Shown here piece after piece: positions 35,152 to 43,521 of a stretch of 64,000 bases of DNA. Position 1 is the first letter of the stretch. Every line of letters begins with the position of its first letter. The stretch lies in contig NZ_CP025113.1 of the NCBI RefSeq assembly GCF_002831585.1, positions 6,959,001 through 7,023,000 of the forward strand. Direction: 5' to 3'. Below the pieces are notes generated by a model. The model worked only from the letters and a program-made list of their open reading frames with translations, did no database searches and was not told the DNA's origin. Origin of the DNA: Bradyrhizobium sp. SK17 (lineage in GTDB: Bacteria; Pseudomonadota; Alphaproteobacteria; Rhizobiales; Xanthobacteraceae). The translations under genes were made by a program, and so were the position numbers.

Positions 35152-36162
35152 TCATCCTCCACTCAGGATCGCCCAGCATCCCGTGCGCTCGAGCACGGGC
35201 CGCAGCGCCGCGCGATCGCCGGCATCGAGTGCGGCAAACCTCTCGCGCAACTGTAGCAGGCACTTCACCTGATATTTGAACGGCGCCAGCGCGTAAGGCA
35301 GACCCCAGACCTTGATCTCGAGGCGTTCGAGGCCTTTCGCGAATGCATCCGCGTTGGCGGCGAGGAACGGCAGATAGAGCTCGCCCGCGATCCGCAGCAG
35401 CGCCTCGGCGAACCCGCCGAGTGCCTGTTCGCGCGGATGCCACGCCCCCTCGACGCCAGACGCGTCATCGAGCCGCCGCACCCAATGATCGGTGAACGGC
35501 GCGCGCTCGCGCATGATCCGCATCGGGGTCGGATCGGTCGCCATCTCGCTGAGTTGGCCGAACCAGGCAAAGTCCGCCAGCGACGGCCGGCTGCCAAACA
35601 GGTAATTCGCCATGCCGACATGAGGCTCGAACGCCGCCAGCGTCCGGTGATAGCTCTCTTCGAGCAGCGGTCGGTTCTCATCGGTTGCGCCGAGAATGAC
35701 CATGCGCGAGATCTGCCGCTGCCGGAACTCCTCGATCTCCTCGCGGCTGCCGGTTGCAGCTTGCGACGTCGACCATTCCTCACCGGCCCAGCGCGACACA
35801 TAACCTTGGTCTTCCGGATCCCACCAGCGATAGAGGAACAGCGGCTTCACCGCCCACTCGTCGGCGAGATCCTCGAGCAGATCGCAGACGAAAGCAACCG
35901 CTCTGTCCTCCGGGATCACCGAGCGTCTCTGATGCTGCGCTTCCAGATCATAGGCCAGCGTCGTGGTCTCGCCGCGATAGCTGCCGTCGGGATATTGCAG
36001 CACCGGAATCAGCATCGGCTTCAGATGCGCGGTCGCCTCGCGCAGCGCCTTGGTCATGATCACCCAGTCGTGCGGGATCCGCCGGTAGCGCATCAGCGCC
36101 CGCAGCTTGATCGCATAGGGCGACGCCGTCGAACCGATCAGGCGATAGCGGCCCTCTGTCAC
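35152..36162 (-). CDS. Glutathione S-transferase family protein, long form
   Basis: A 336-residue protein with an N-terminal thioredoxin-like domain (LIGSTASPYAIKLRALMRY) and a helical C-terminal domain including NYLFGSRPSLADFAWFGQL. It is longer than a usual 200-220 residue GST, with an extra C-terminal region of about 80 residues. The start is GTG at 36160-36162, overlapping the stop of the MlrC gene, so the two are coupled. Substrate unknown. Confidence 0.85.
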   Translation of the reverse strand: MTEGRYRLIGSTASPYAIKLRALMRYRRIPHDWVIMTKALREATAHLKPMLIPVLQYPDGSYRGETTTLAYDLEAQHQRRSVIPEDRAVAFVCDLLEDLADEWAVKPLFLYRWWDPEDQGYVSRWAGEEWSTSQAATGSREEIEEFRQRQISRMVILGATDENRPLLEESYHRTLAAFEPHVGMANYLFGSRPSLADFAWFGQLSEMATDPTPMRIMRERAPFTDHWVRRLDDASGVEGAWHPREQALGGFAEALLRIAGELYLPFLAANADAFAKGLERLEIKVWGLPYALAPFKYQVKCLLQLRERFAALDAGDRAALRPVLERTGCWAILSGG

Positions 36163-37655
36163 GACGATGCCTCCGGGAACGCCGGATTGCCGTAAGGGTA
36201 GAACCGCGTGAGGTCGACATTCTGGTAAGGCAGCTTGTCGAGACGGGTCGTGCCGAGGAACGGCTGTTCGGGCTCGACCAGCAAGATCGTCTTGGCAAAC
36301 CCGTTGTCGTCGAAGCCGCGTCGGAAGTGCACCCGCGACTTGATCGCGATCACCTCGAATGCGTCGAGGTCGGGCACCAGCGCCTTGAGCGAGAACGGCT
36401 CCATGATCTGCACCAGATAGGTCGAGAGGATCAGCACATTGTTGCGGCCGAACCGCACGCAGACCCAGAACTGGCCATAGCCCTCGGCCGCCGCCGAAAT
36501 CGTGCCCTGGATACGAACCGGATCGCCCGCCGACTCGTCGGCGAGGCCGCCGATCTCCATGTCAAAGGCATCGCCGGCCTTGGCGCCGGCTGCCTTCAGG
36601 CTTGCCGTCGCCTTGGCATCGGCAATGGTCGCGATGACCGTTTTGGCTAGGTCCTTTGCTACGATCTCGCGCAACAGCCAGGTCGCCGATCCCGACCGGT
36701 CACTGTGGTCGGCCAACACCACCGGCGTGTTACCTTCAGCGACAGCCCGCTTTGCCAGCGTCACGCCCTCTGCGATGCTAAAAAGCCGGGTCGATTGCAG
36801 CAGTGCTTCGCGCAGCCGCCAGATCGTGCCGGCGAGATCGCGCGCGACCTGCTCGGCGAGCTTCGGATTGCCGTTGGTCAGGACCTGCACGGTCATGCCG
36901 ACGTCGGGAACGTCGGCGAACGGGAAGCCGAAGAAAATATTGACATAGACGTCGACCTCGCGCGCCTCCCAGACCAGCGCGCGCTGCACGAGATCCATCC
37001 ATGGCCGCGCCCCGGTCCATTGCAGCACGGTCGGCGAGATCACGGGAACCTTGATGGTCTTGTGCGCCGGCTTGTAGTCGCCGCGGATCGCCCGCACCAG
37101 CATGCGCGCAGCCCGCTCGCCTTGCAGATGGGCGTCATAATGCGGGAAATATTTCACTGCGAACGCCATGTCCGCCTGTTCGAGGAACGCCTCGTCCTCG
37201 TTGCCATGCGGATCGAAGGTCGCGGCGATAAAGGCAGACCGGCCGACCACCTCACGGACCTGCCGCGCCAGGTCGGCCTCGGGCCGCGGCACCTCGCGCA
37301 CGGCCATCGCGCCATGCAGGCACAGATAGACGCCGTCGAAAGGCCCCTCCTCCTTCAGCCCGGCGATCATCTTGCCGGTGAAGGTCCGATAGGCCTCCTG
37401 GGTGACCCAGCCCGATCCAGTGTAGGTCTTCGGCCAGAGCGGGGATTCGATGCCGACCAATTCGACCTCGGAGAACTCGCGCGCCACTTGCACGAAGCCA
37501 CCCATGTAGTTCCTGGGATCGAACTGGAGCAGCGCCTCGCCTTTGGCTGGTGAGCCCGGATAGATGAAGTCGTCGAGCGTGGTCTCGTTGGGCAGGAACG
37601 AGACGGTTTCGTGGGAGAAATGCAGGACGGCGATACGTATCTTGCGACCGCTCAT
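36159..37655 (-). CDS. M81 family metallopeptidase, MlrC-like
   Basis: A 498-residue protein with RIAVLHFSHETVSFLPNETT at the N-terminus, FDPHGNEDE (metal region) near residue 180 and a C-terminal MlrC domain. MlrC takes part in microcystin breakdown, but most relatives have other, unknown substrates. The start is the ATG at 37653-37655; the frame continuing upstream is noise. It is divergent from the class II aldolase gene and coupled to the GST gene. Confidence 0.9.
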   Translation of the reverse strand: MSGRKIRIAVLHFSHETVSFLPNETTLDDFIYPGSPAKGEALLQFDPRNYMGGFVQVAREFSEVELVGIESPLWPKTYTGSGWVTQEAYRTFTGKMIAGLKEEGPFDGVYLCLHGAMAVREVPRPEADLARQVREVVGRSAFIAATFDPHGNEDEAFLEQADMAFAVKYFPHYDAHLQGERAARMLVRAIRGDYKPAHKTIKVPVISPTVLQWTGARPWMDLVQRALVWEAREVDVYVNIFFGFPFADVPDVGMTVQVLTNGNPKLAEQVARDLAGTIWRLREALLQSTRLFSIAEGVTLAKRAVAEGNTPVVLADHSDRSGSATWLLREIVAKDLAKTVIATIADAKATASLKAAGAKAGDAFDMEIGGLADESAGDPVRIQGTISAAAEGYGQFWVCVRFGRNNVLILSTYLVQIMEPFSLKALVPDLDAFEVIAIKSRVHFRRGFDDNGFAKTILLVEPEQPFLGTTRLDKLPYQNVDLTRFYPYGNPAFPEASS

Positions 37656-37869
37656 TTTGGCGTGCCTCACCTGTTTTTCCGCAGTGTGGCATCGAACCTG
37701 CGACGCGCCAATGGTGCATTCGGTTTTTGCCCGCCAGACCTGCAAATAAGCTGACGCGCCGCCGCTTGCTGGCATGCGGATTCTGCTATGTTCCCCGCCA
37801 ACAATCCGTCCCGCGGACATCTCAAGGAGACGCCATGAATCCCCCGTCAGCTCGCCCGCGATCAAGGTC

Positions 37870-38628
37870 GTGAAATCCGTTCGTGAGCAGGTGAGCGCCG
37901 AGGAATGGCAGGCCCGTGTCGATCTCGCCGCATGCTATCGGCTCACGGCGATGTACGGCATGACCGAGATGATTGCGAACCACATCTCGTGCCGCGTGCC
38001 CGGCACCACCGACCAGTTTCTGATCAATGCCTACGGCATGCTGTATGAGGAGATCGACGCCTCCAGCCTGATCAAGGTCGACGTCGAGGGCAATACGCTG
38101 CTCAACGCGTCCGACTATGACGTCAATGTCGCAGGCTTCGTCATTCACAGCGCCATCCACATGGCCAAGCACGACATGGATTGCGTCGCCCACACCCACA
38201 CCCCGGCCGGCATGGCGGTCTCGGCGATGGAATGCGGCCTGCTGCCGCTGGCGCAGACCTCGATGCGTTTCCTGCACATCGCCTATCACGACTTCGAAGG
38301 CATCGCCGACAACATCGACGAGCGCGAGCGGTTGGTGCGCGATCTCGGCGATAGCGAGGCGATGATCCTGCGCAACCACGGCCTGCTGGTGGTCGGCCGC
38401 ACCGTGCCTGCCGCCTTCAACGTGCTGTTCCGGCTCGAACGCGCCTGCCAAACCCAGGTGATGGCGATGTCCTGCAACACCAAGCTGATCTACCCGCCGC
38501 AGAGCATCCTCGAAGACACCTATGAGCGGATGCTGCCCAAGCCCGGCCGCGCCGCCCGCAACGGCGAGCTTGCCTGGCCGGCGCTGCTGCGCAAGCTCGA
38601 CCGGGCTGACCCGTCGTATCGGGATTGA
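37870..38628 (+). CDS. Class II aldolase/adducin family protein, with a probable start-region frameshift
   Basis: The protein has the family metal site HTHTP in CVAHTHTPAGMAVSAMECG and RNHGLLVVG near the C-terminus. The best start signal (AAGGAGA at 37824-37830 and ATG at 37835) opens a frame that stops after 12 codons. Adding one C to the five-C run at 37841-37845 would join that ATG to the main frame and give a normal N-terminus (MNPPVSSPAIKVVKSV). As written, the first in-frame start is the GTG at 37870, giving 252 residues. Activity is probably kept; the frameshift may be a read error. Confidence 0.75.
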   Translation: MKSVREQVSAEEWQARVDLAACYRLTAMYGMTEMIANHISCRVPGTTDQFLINAYGMLYEEIDASSLIKVDVEGNTLLNASDYDVNVAGFVIHSAIHMAKHDMDCVAHTHTPAGMAVSAMECGLLPLAQTSMRFLHIAYHDFEGIADNIDERERLVRDLGDSEAMILRNHGLLVVGRTVPAAFNVLFRLERACQTQVMAMSCNTKLIYPPQSILEDTYERMLPKPGRAARNGELAWPALLRKLDRADPSYRD

Positions 38629-38727
38629 GGCGCCAGGCAATTGCTCCGCGCGCGAGTATCGGGCCGGCAGCGGCATCCGTCGCCGGTTGACGACGGATGC
38701 CTGAACGGCACATCTGCCGACCAAAAT

Positions 38728-38754
38728 GGTAGAGTTATTGCATTGATCTCTACC
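38728..38754 (-). terminator. Hairpin at the end of the beta-helix gene
   Basis: GGTAGAG at 38728-38734 pairs with CTCTACC at 38748-38754 with a 13-base loop. It overlaps the stop codon of the minus-strand gene ending at 38750. The bases after it on the minus strand are ATTTTGG, only weakly T-rich. Confidence 0.35.
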
Positions 38755-40195
38755 CTAGGAGCAACCCGCCGACATTCGATGACACTCCGTTATCGGCGAG
38801 GTTGGCGCCATTGGCAGTTGAGCGACCGGTCGCCAATGTCACACTCGCCCCAGCATCGATCTGGACGCCGTTACCGGAGTTGGCGATCGACTTGATATTG
38901 GTGAGATCGCAGCGGTTGGAGCTTCCGACCACTTCAAATCCTGTCGTGCAGCCATCAGCCTCGCAGCTCGCCAGCGATATGTATTGGCTTTGTATCGAGT
39001 TCGATGGACCAATTGCGTAGCCCCTACCACACACGACCGAAAGACAGTCGGCTGCCCCGCCATACAGCGCTCCGATGAAGTAGAATCCAGCTGTCGGACA
39101 GTTGGTAGCGACGCACGAGCTAAACCTGTTGTACTGAGGTATCCCGGCGTTGGCGGCCTGACAAAGGAATCCAATTCCACTCGGATTGGTCAGAGCGCTT
39201 GCCGCGCAATGATCAACAATCGTGTAGACTGAAAAGTCGCCTACGGCGATGCCTTGAAAGCCAGAACCCACGACGGTTGTCCCGACAATTTTGTTGCGGA
39301 GCTGCCAATTGACCGAACCCGACGCATTCGCCGGGTTGAGGTTGACGCCATAGTCCGTTACCCCGCCTCCGCCGTTTACGTAGCAGCCGTCGATCAGATT
39401 GTCGCTGCAACCGCCGTAGAGATATATGCCCCGGTTTTGCACGCTTTCGGTATGGCAATCCCGAAACGCGCAAGCGCTCGTTTGGAGTGAGCCGCCGCTC
39501 GGTGGATTCCACCCGTCCATCAACAGGCCAACGTACCAGTTTCCGGTAACCCGCACCTTTTCGACGATGCTCTGTGTTACGCCGTGCAACACCATCGGGC
39601 ACTGATAGACCCCGCCATACGTGATGTTCCAATCAGAATGCGTGCCGGAGCCGCTGGCAGCAAACTGGTCACTTAGGACCAGCGTGGTGCCGCTGTAGGA
39701 AACCACCTGGCCTTCATATCGGTTTGCAGGGTTCGCCCGGCTCCAGATGCGAAGAAAGGTCGAAGTCGTCCACGGCAGACCGGCCGGCACCGTAAACGTT
39801 CGATTGCCGTCACCGATCGTGACCTTGGTCGTCGAGCTTGCGACAACTGCGGTGTTGTTCAGAACACCGCCGGACCATTGGCAGCGATTGCCAACCGAGA
39901 CCATCGCCGAGGTGTACGATCCATACGGTGCGGGACCCGAGATATCCTGCGAACGCCGAAGGATGGCCGCAGGACTGCAAGTCACAATGGTGTCGTCGGG
40001 GATGATGATTTGAGAGTTGCCGAGATCGTAGGTTCCGGTGGGAAGGTAGACGGCGTTACCCGCTCCACTTATGGAGTTGATCGCGGTTTGCAGTAGCGCG
40101 TGGGTGTCTGACGACCCGGTATTATCAACGCCATATGCGGATACCACGTTGATGAAAGATGCTCCCGATGTATCTGTCAAATTTGTACCCTTCAA
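38750..40195 (-). CDS. Right-handed beta-helix protein, pectate-lyase-3-like
   Basis: A 481-residue protein with the N-terminal pattern FINVVSAYGVDNTGSSDTHA, then ALLQTAINSI and AVYLPTGTYDL, as in pectate-lyase-like proteins and phage tailspikes. The rest is repeated short strands rich in Gly, Asn, Ser and Cys, typical of a parallel beta-helix. No signal peptide is seen. The DNA is clearly lower in GC than its neighbours, which points to horizontal transfer. The start is uncertain: the frame opens with TTG at 40195, and an ATG at 40197-40199 is in another frame. Enzyme activity is not proven. Confidence 0.7.
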   Translation of the reverse strand: MKGTNLTDTSGASFINVVSAYGVDNTGSSDTHALLQTAINSISGAGNAVYLPTGTYDLGNSQIIIPDDTIVTCSPAAILRRSQDISGPAPYGSYTSAMVSVGNRCQWSGGVLNNTAVVASSTTKVTIGDGNRTFTVPAGLPWTTSTFLRIWSRANPANRYEGQVVSYSGTTLVLSDQFAASGSGTHSDWNITYGGVYQCPMVLHGVTQSIVEKVRVTGNWYVGLLMDGWNPPSGGSLQTSACAFRDCHTESVQNRGIYLYGGCSDNLIDGCYVNGGGGVTDYGVNLNPANASGSVNWQLRNKIVGTTVVGSGFQGIAVGDFSVYTIVDHCAASALTNPSGIGFLCQAANAGIPQYNRFSSCVATNCPTAGFYFIGALYGGAADCLSVVCGRGYAIGPSNSIQSQYISLASCEADGCTTGFEVVGSSNRCDLTNIKSIANSGNGVQIDAGASVTLATGRSTANGANLADNGVSSNVGGLLLG

Positions 40196-40323
40196 TCATT
40201 GGGATCTGAGACCGGGCGCAAGGGCTCCGGTCACTTGATTGTCTCCATCATGGTCGCTGCTCGACGTCAGTGACGATCGCAACGTGCCCCTCAATGGGGG
40301 GAGACGAGCAGGATTGGACTGCT

Positions 40324-40370
40324 GATTTGCCCGACGACGGAAGCGGCGATTTGCCCGTCGGGGTGATTTG
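40324..40370. repeat. Short direct repeat around GATTTGCCCG
   Basis: GATTTGCCCG occurs at 40324-40333 and 40348-40357, with a partial GATTTG at 40365-40370. Such GC-rich repeats with this core are common in intergenic DNA of Bradyrhizobium relatives, so it looks like a degraded dispersed element, not a CRISPR. Confidence 0.45.
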
Positions 40371-40423
40371 TCGCAGGCGACCTCTCGATCAGGCTCTGAG
40401 ATCGAGCGGCGCCCGGCGCCAGC

Positions 40424-41476
40424 TCAGTTGATCTCTGCCCGCCGCAACTGCGGGATCACTTCTTCGCCGAACAGCGCGAAGGCCTCGCGGCGGCCAGCCG
40501 AGACGCCTCTCCCCAGCATCGCCAGGAGATGGCCGGCACCACATTTGCGGCACTGCTCAATGATCTGCTCCGTAACCTGCGCCGGCGTGCCGGCGATGTA
40601 GTCGTCATCGTGCACCGAGAAGCCGGCGCCGCCCCTTGGCGCATCGAGCAGGGAGGACGCACTCGCGGCGACCCTGGGATCGCCGGCCACCACCTTGAGC
40701 GTCGCGGCCTTCTCGGCGCGCGATGCCTCATGCGCGGCGGCAGCATCACGCGAAATCGAGACATTGCGCCGGATCGCGAGCTGGTCGGGACCCGCGGGAA
40801 ACCCAAGCTGCGCCGCTTCGTTGCGATAGGCGTCGAAGATCTCGGTAACCCGACCGACGGATTCGAAACCCGTGCAGATCTTCGAGCGTCGCCGCGCCGA
40901 CTTCCCGGCTGACACGGGACTGACGACCGTCGTCCATTTCGGCGGCGACGCTTGCAGGAACACGTTCGGCATCAAGGTTAGATTCTCGAACGTCCAGTAT
41001 TTGCCATGGTGATTGATGACGGGGGTGGCGAGCGCGGCATCGAGGATCTCCAGGCTCTCGTTGAACCGCTCGCGCGCTTCCTCCATGCCAAGCCCGATGC
41101 GCGCCAGTTCCTGCGGCACGCCGGCCGCGAAGCCGATCTCGAGCCGCCCGCTGGTCAGATGATCGAGCATCGCAAGCTCCTCGATGATGCGCCACGGTGC
41201 GTAGAACGGCACCACCATTCCCATCGTTCCGAGACGCAGGCGGGTGGTGCGGCGTGCGACCGCCGCGATCAGCAGGTTGGGAGACGGGCTGTACGACAGG
41301 CCGAAATGGTGCTCGCTGAAAAATATCCCCTCGAAGCCGAGCCGCTCGGTGTCCAGCCAGAGCTCGAACGCCTTGTCGAATACATTGGATGCCTGCTCCC
41401 GGCGGACGTCGCCGTCGCCGTCGCCGTCGCCGAGATTCGGGGCCTGCATGAATTCGAAGATCCAGGGCTTGATCAC
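40424..41476 (-). CDS. LLM-class flavin-dependent oxidoreductase
   Basis: A 350-residue bacterial luciferase-like protein: GFEGIFFSEHHFGLSYSPSP, TTRLRLGTMGMVVPFYAPWR and LDHLTSGRLEIGFAAGVPQE are standard family segments. The proposed start is GTG at 41474-41476, preceded by GGAGGAG; the frame running on to 42109 lies antisense to the LysR gene. It has an unusual acidic run near residue 14 (GDGDGDGD). It is divergent from the LysR gene. A reduced flavin is needed from a partner reductase. Substrate unknown. Confidence 0.9.
   Translation of the reverse strand: MIKPWIFEFMQAPNLGDGDGDGDVRREQASNVFDKAFELWLDTERLGFEGIFFSEHHFGLSYSPSPNLLIAAVARRTTRLRLGTMGMVVPFYAPWRIIEELAMLDHLTSGRLEIGFAAGVPQELARIGLGMEEARERFNESLEILDAALATPVINHHGKYWTFENLTLMPNVFLQASPPKWTTVVSPVSAGKSARRRSKICTGFESVGRVTEIFDAYRNEAAQLGFPAGPDQLAIRRNVSISRDAAAAHEASRAEKAATLKVVAGDPRVAASASSLLDAPRGGAGFSVHDDDYIAGTPAQVTEQIIEQCRKCGAGHLLAMLGRGVSAGRREAFALFGEEVIPQLRRAEIN
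41408..41431 (+). repeat. Four-copy hexanucleotide tandem repeat in a coding region
   Basis: GTCGCC is repeated four times in a row. On the minus strand it encodes four Gly-Asp pairs near the N-terminus of the LLM oxidoreductase. Because the unit is six bases, changes in copy number would keep the frame. Confidence 0.85.
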
Positions 41477-41617
41477 GGGCTCCTCCCAGAGCGGATGGTC
41501 TGCTGGCCGGCCCGTTGCCCGGGCCTGTGTGCTGCCGCTTTCTTCGCTACATCGGGTTCTTGAATTTGAAAAATTGATTATCATGATCCCAGACATTGAT
41601 GATCTGGATATCAGCCC

Positions 41618-42556
41618 ATGCGGTTCGAAGGCCTGGATTTGAATCTGTTGGTGGCACTCGATGCCATCCTCGAGGAAGGCAGCGTGATGCGGGCGAGCCA
41701 ACGCCTGCATCTCAGCCAGCCGGCGATGAGCGCCGCGATCGCCCGGCTGAGGCAATACTTCAACGATGAGATCTTCACGATATCGCAACGCAAGCTGGTG
41801 CCGACGCCGCTGGCGCGCGCGCTCGAACGGCCGACGCGCGACATCCTGCTGCGCGTTCGCGCGAACCTGATCTCGCTCCCGCGTTTCGATCCGCAAAGCT
41901 CGCAGCGGCGCTTCCGGATGGTGGTTTCGGACTATGCCAGCATCGTGCTGATGCATCCGGTGATGAAGCGCGTCTATCGCAGCGCGCCCGGCATCTCGCT
42001 CGAGCTCATTCCATTCAACGATCGGGTGGACGACCAGTTGCAGCGCGGGGATGTCGATTTCGTCATTATGCCTGACAGCTATGCCGTCGACGATCATCCG
42101 CGGCAGCATCTGTTCGACGACGAATTCTGCTGCATCGTCTGGAGCGGAAACCGCAAGATCGGGCGTTCGCTGTCACTCGGCCGCTATCTCGGGCTTGGAC
42201 ACGTCACCGCCCAATTCGGTCCGATCCGCAGGCCTTCCTTCGAGGAAAGCGCGCTGGTCAAGCTGGGTCACAAGCGGCGCATCGAGGTCATTGCGCCGAA
42301 CTTCACCACGATGGCCACGATGGTGATCGGAACGGATCGGATCGCGACGGTGCACAAGCGCCTTGCGGTCGTCTTTGCCCGCAGCTTCCCGCTCAAACTG
42401 CTACGCTTGCCGGTCCGCATTCCGGCATTTCGCGAAATCCTGCAATGGCCGGTGTCGTTCGATTCCGATCCCGCGCTGATGTGGATGCGCGAGACGATAT
42501 CCGGCGTCGCGGCCGAAATCGACCGGACGCCGGCCGCGCAGATGAAGTTTGGCTAG
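41618..42556 (+). CDS. LysR-family regulator, NodD-like
   Basis: A 312-residue LysR regulator. The N-terminus MRFEGLDLNLLVALDAILEE, the helix-turn-helix with LHLSQPAMSAAIARLR and FNDEIFTISQRKLVPTPLA closely follow the NodD pattern. The effector-binding half follows with VDFVIMPDSYAVDD. NodD itself senses flavonoids at nod boxes; this gene has no nod genes nearby, so it is a homologue with another role. It is divergent from the LLM oxidoreductase gene, its most likely target. Confidence 0.85.
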   Translation: MRFEGLDLNLLVALDAILEEGSVMRASQRLHLSQPAMSAAIARLRQYFNDEIFTISQRKLVPTPLARALERPTRDILLRVRANLISLPRFDPQSSQRRFRMVVSDYASIVLMHPVMKRVYRSAPGISLELIPFNDRVDDQLQRGDVDFVIMPDSYAVDDHPRQHLFDDEFCCIVWSGNRKIGRSLSLGRYLGLGHVTAQFGPIRRPSFEESALVKLGHKRRIEVIAPNFTTMATMVIGTDRIATVHKRLAVVFARSFPLKLLRLPVRIPAFREILQWPVSFDSDPALMWMRETISGVAAEIDRTPAAQMKFG

Positions 42557-42589
42557 CGACCCAAGGGTGCCTGGAGCGCAGCGCATCCG

Positions 42590-43222
42590 TCAGCTGGCTA
42601 GCTGGATGGTGCGCTCCAGCGCCGCGGCAAAGCCGTTCAGTGGAACCGTGAAGACGACCGCCTGCCCGGTGTTGAGGTTCTGCGCGGCCACCGTCATCGT
42701 CTTGGCCCGGCTCATGGTGTCGGTAACCGCCGTCGGGAAGGATACCGGAAGCAGGCAGCCTTGCGCTGTGCATGTCGAGAAGCGTGTCTGCTCGAGGTCC
42801 TTGCCGTCGAGCTTGACGACGGCCCCGGCGTCGAGCTTCAGCCCAAACGGCATCAGCATATTGCCTTCGGCCTTGCCATCCCTGGGAATCAGTTCGATGG
42901 CGAAGACCTGCTGATTGGTCTCCTTGGAGCTCTGGGTCTGCCCGAGCGTGCACAGCTTGGTACCGCCGTCGAGCAGGCATTTGACGATCCAGTCTCCATA
43001 GGTCTCGCTGATCGCGGACGCGCCCCTGGGAAGCTGGACGGTTCGGACCACGCCATCGACCGAGGAGGTCTGGCTCCGCCGCTCGATCGGAATCGAGACG
43101 ACGCCGCTGCCGGCATCCGACCAATCGGGGGTTCGGGCGGCGTGCGCCGAACCAAGACCGGCAACGACGACGAGCGCGATCACCGCCCGAAGACGTCTGC
43201 CTGCCGAGCTTGCTCCCACCAT
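42590..43222 (-). CDS. IalB-family exported protein
   Basis: A 210-residue secreted protein from the ATG at 43220-43222 (GGAG eight bases upstream), with a signal peptide ending at about residue 28 (GSAHAA). The mature part has ETYGDWIVKCL and RFSTCTAQGCLLPVSF, typical of the invasion-associated locus B family, with conserved cysteines. In Bartonella IalB is linked to red cell entry; in soil and plant-linked bacteria the role is unknown. It diverges from the 37-residue membrane protein across a palindrome. Confidence 0.85.
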   Translation of the reverse strand: MVGASSAGRRLRAVIALVVVAGLGSAHAARTPDWSDAGSGVVSIPIERRSQTSSVDGVVRTVQLPRGASAISETYGDWIVKCLLDGGTKLCTLGQTQSSKETNQQVFAIELIPRDGKAEGNMLMPFGLKLDAGAVVKLDGKDLEQTRFSTCTAQGCLLPVSFPTAVTDTMSRAKTMTVAAQNLNTGQAVVFTVPLNGFAAALERTIQLAS

Positions 43223-43264
43223 GCATTCGCTCCGTCGCATCACCTCGGGAAACCGATTATCGCT

Positions 43265-43289
43265 TTACGTGGGTATATTTCCCACGTAA
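43265..43289. promoter_or_regulatory. Perfect nine-base inverted repeat in a divergent promoter
   Basis: TTACGTGGG at 43265-43273 and CCCACGTAA at 43281-43289 are exact complements around the seven-base centre TATATTT. It lies between the IalB gene (minus) and the small membrane protein gene (plus). The AT-rich centre could be a -10 box. No local regulator gene of matching type is seen. Confidence 0.5.
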
Positions 43290-43320
43290 GCAAGATACGT
43301 CTACTTGGAGAACCGCGGAC

Positions 43321-43434
43321 ATGCAAGAGCTTATCGCCGCCAGCGTGATCGTTGCGATCATTGCATTTTGCGGCGGGTATCTTTGGGCGATTGCCCGTGA
43401 TGTCAGGTCCTCGAACAAGCGGCAGCGGAAATGA
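43321..43434 (+). CDS. Small single-span membrane protein
   Basis: A 37-residue frame, with a hydrophobic segment at about residues 6-24 (AASVIVAIIAFCGGYLWAI) followed by a basic tail. GGAGA lies nine bases before the ATG. Function unknown; the size and form fit a small inner-membrane accessory protein. Confidence 0.5.
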   Translation: MQELIAASVIVAIIAFCGGYLWAIARDVRSSNKRQRK

Positions 43435-43521
43435 TCCAGTCGCGCTTCAGTTTCCCGGATGGCCATGGTCTGCCCGGAAAACCGCTTCGCACTTTTCCGG
43501 ATCATGGCTTAAGGTCACCGG

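Noticed and set aside
36159..37655. Microcystin breakdown gene mlrC
   Set aside because: The family matches, but mlrA, mlrB and mlrD are absent and M81 proteins are widespread. Only the family name is kept.
40324..40370. Possible CRISPR-like repeats
   Set aside because: Only two full ten-base copies and one partial copy, unequal spacing and no cas genes in the window. It fits a degraded dispersed intergenic repeat.
41618..42556. NodD proper, implying a symbiosis island
   Set aside because: The N-terminus is NodD-like, but no nod, nif or fix genes and no complete 47-base nod box are seen. It is treated as a homologue.
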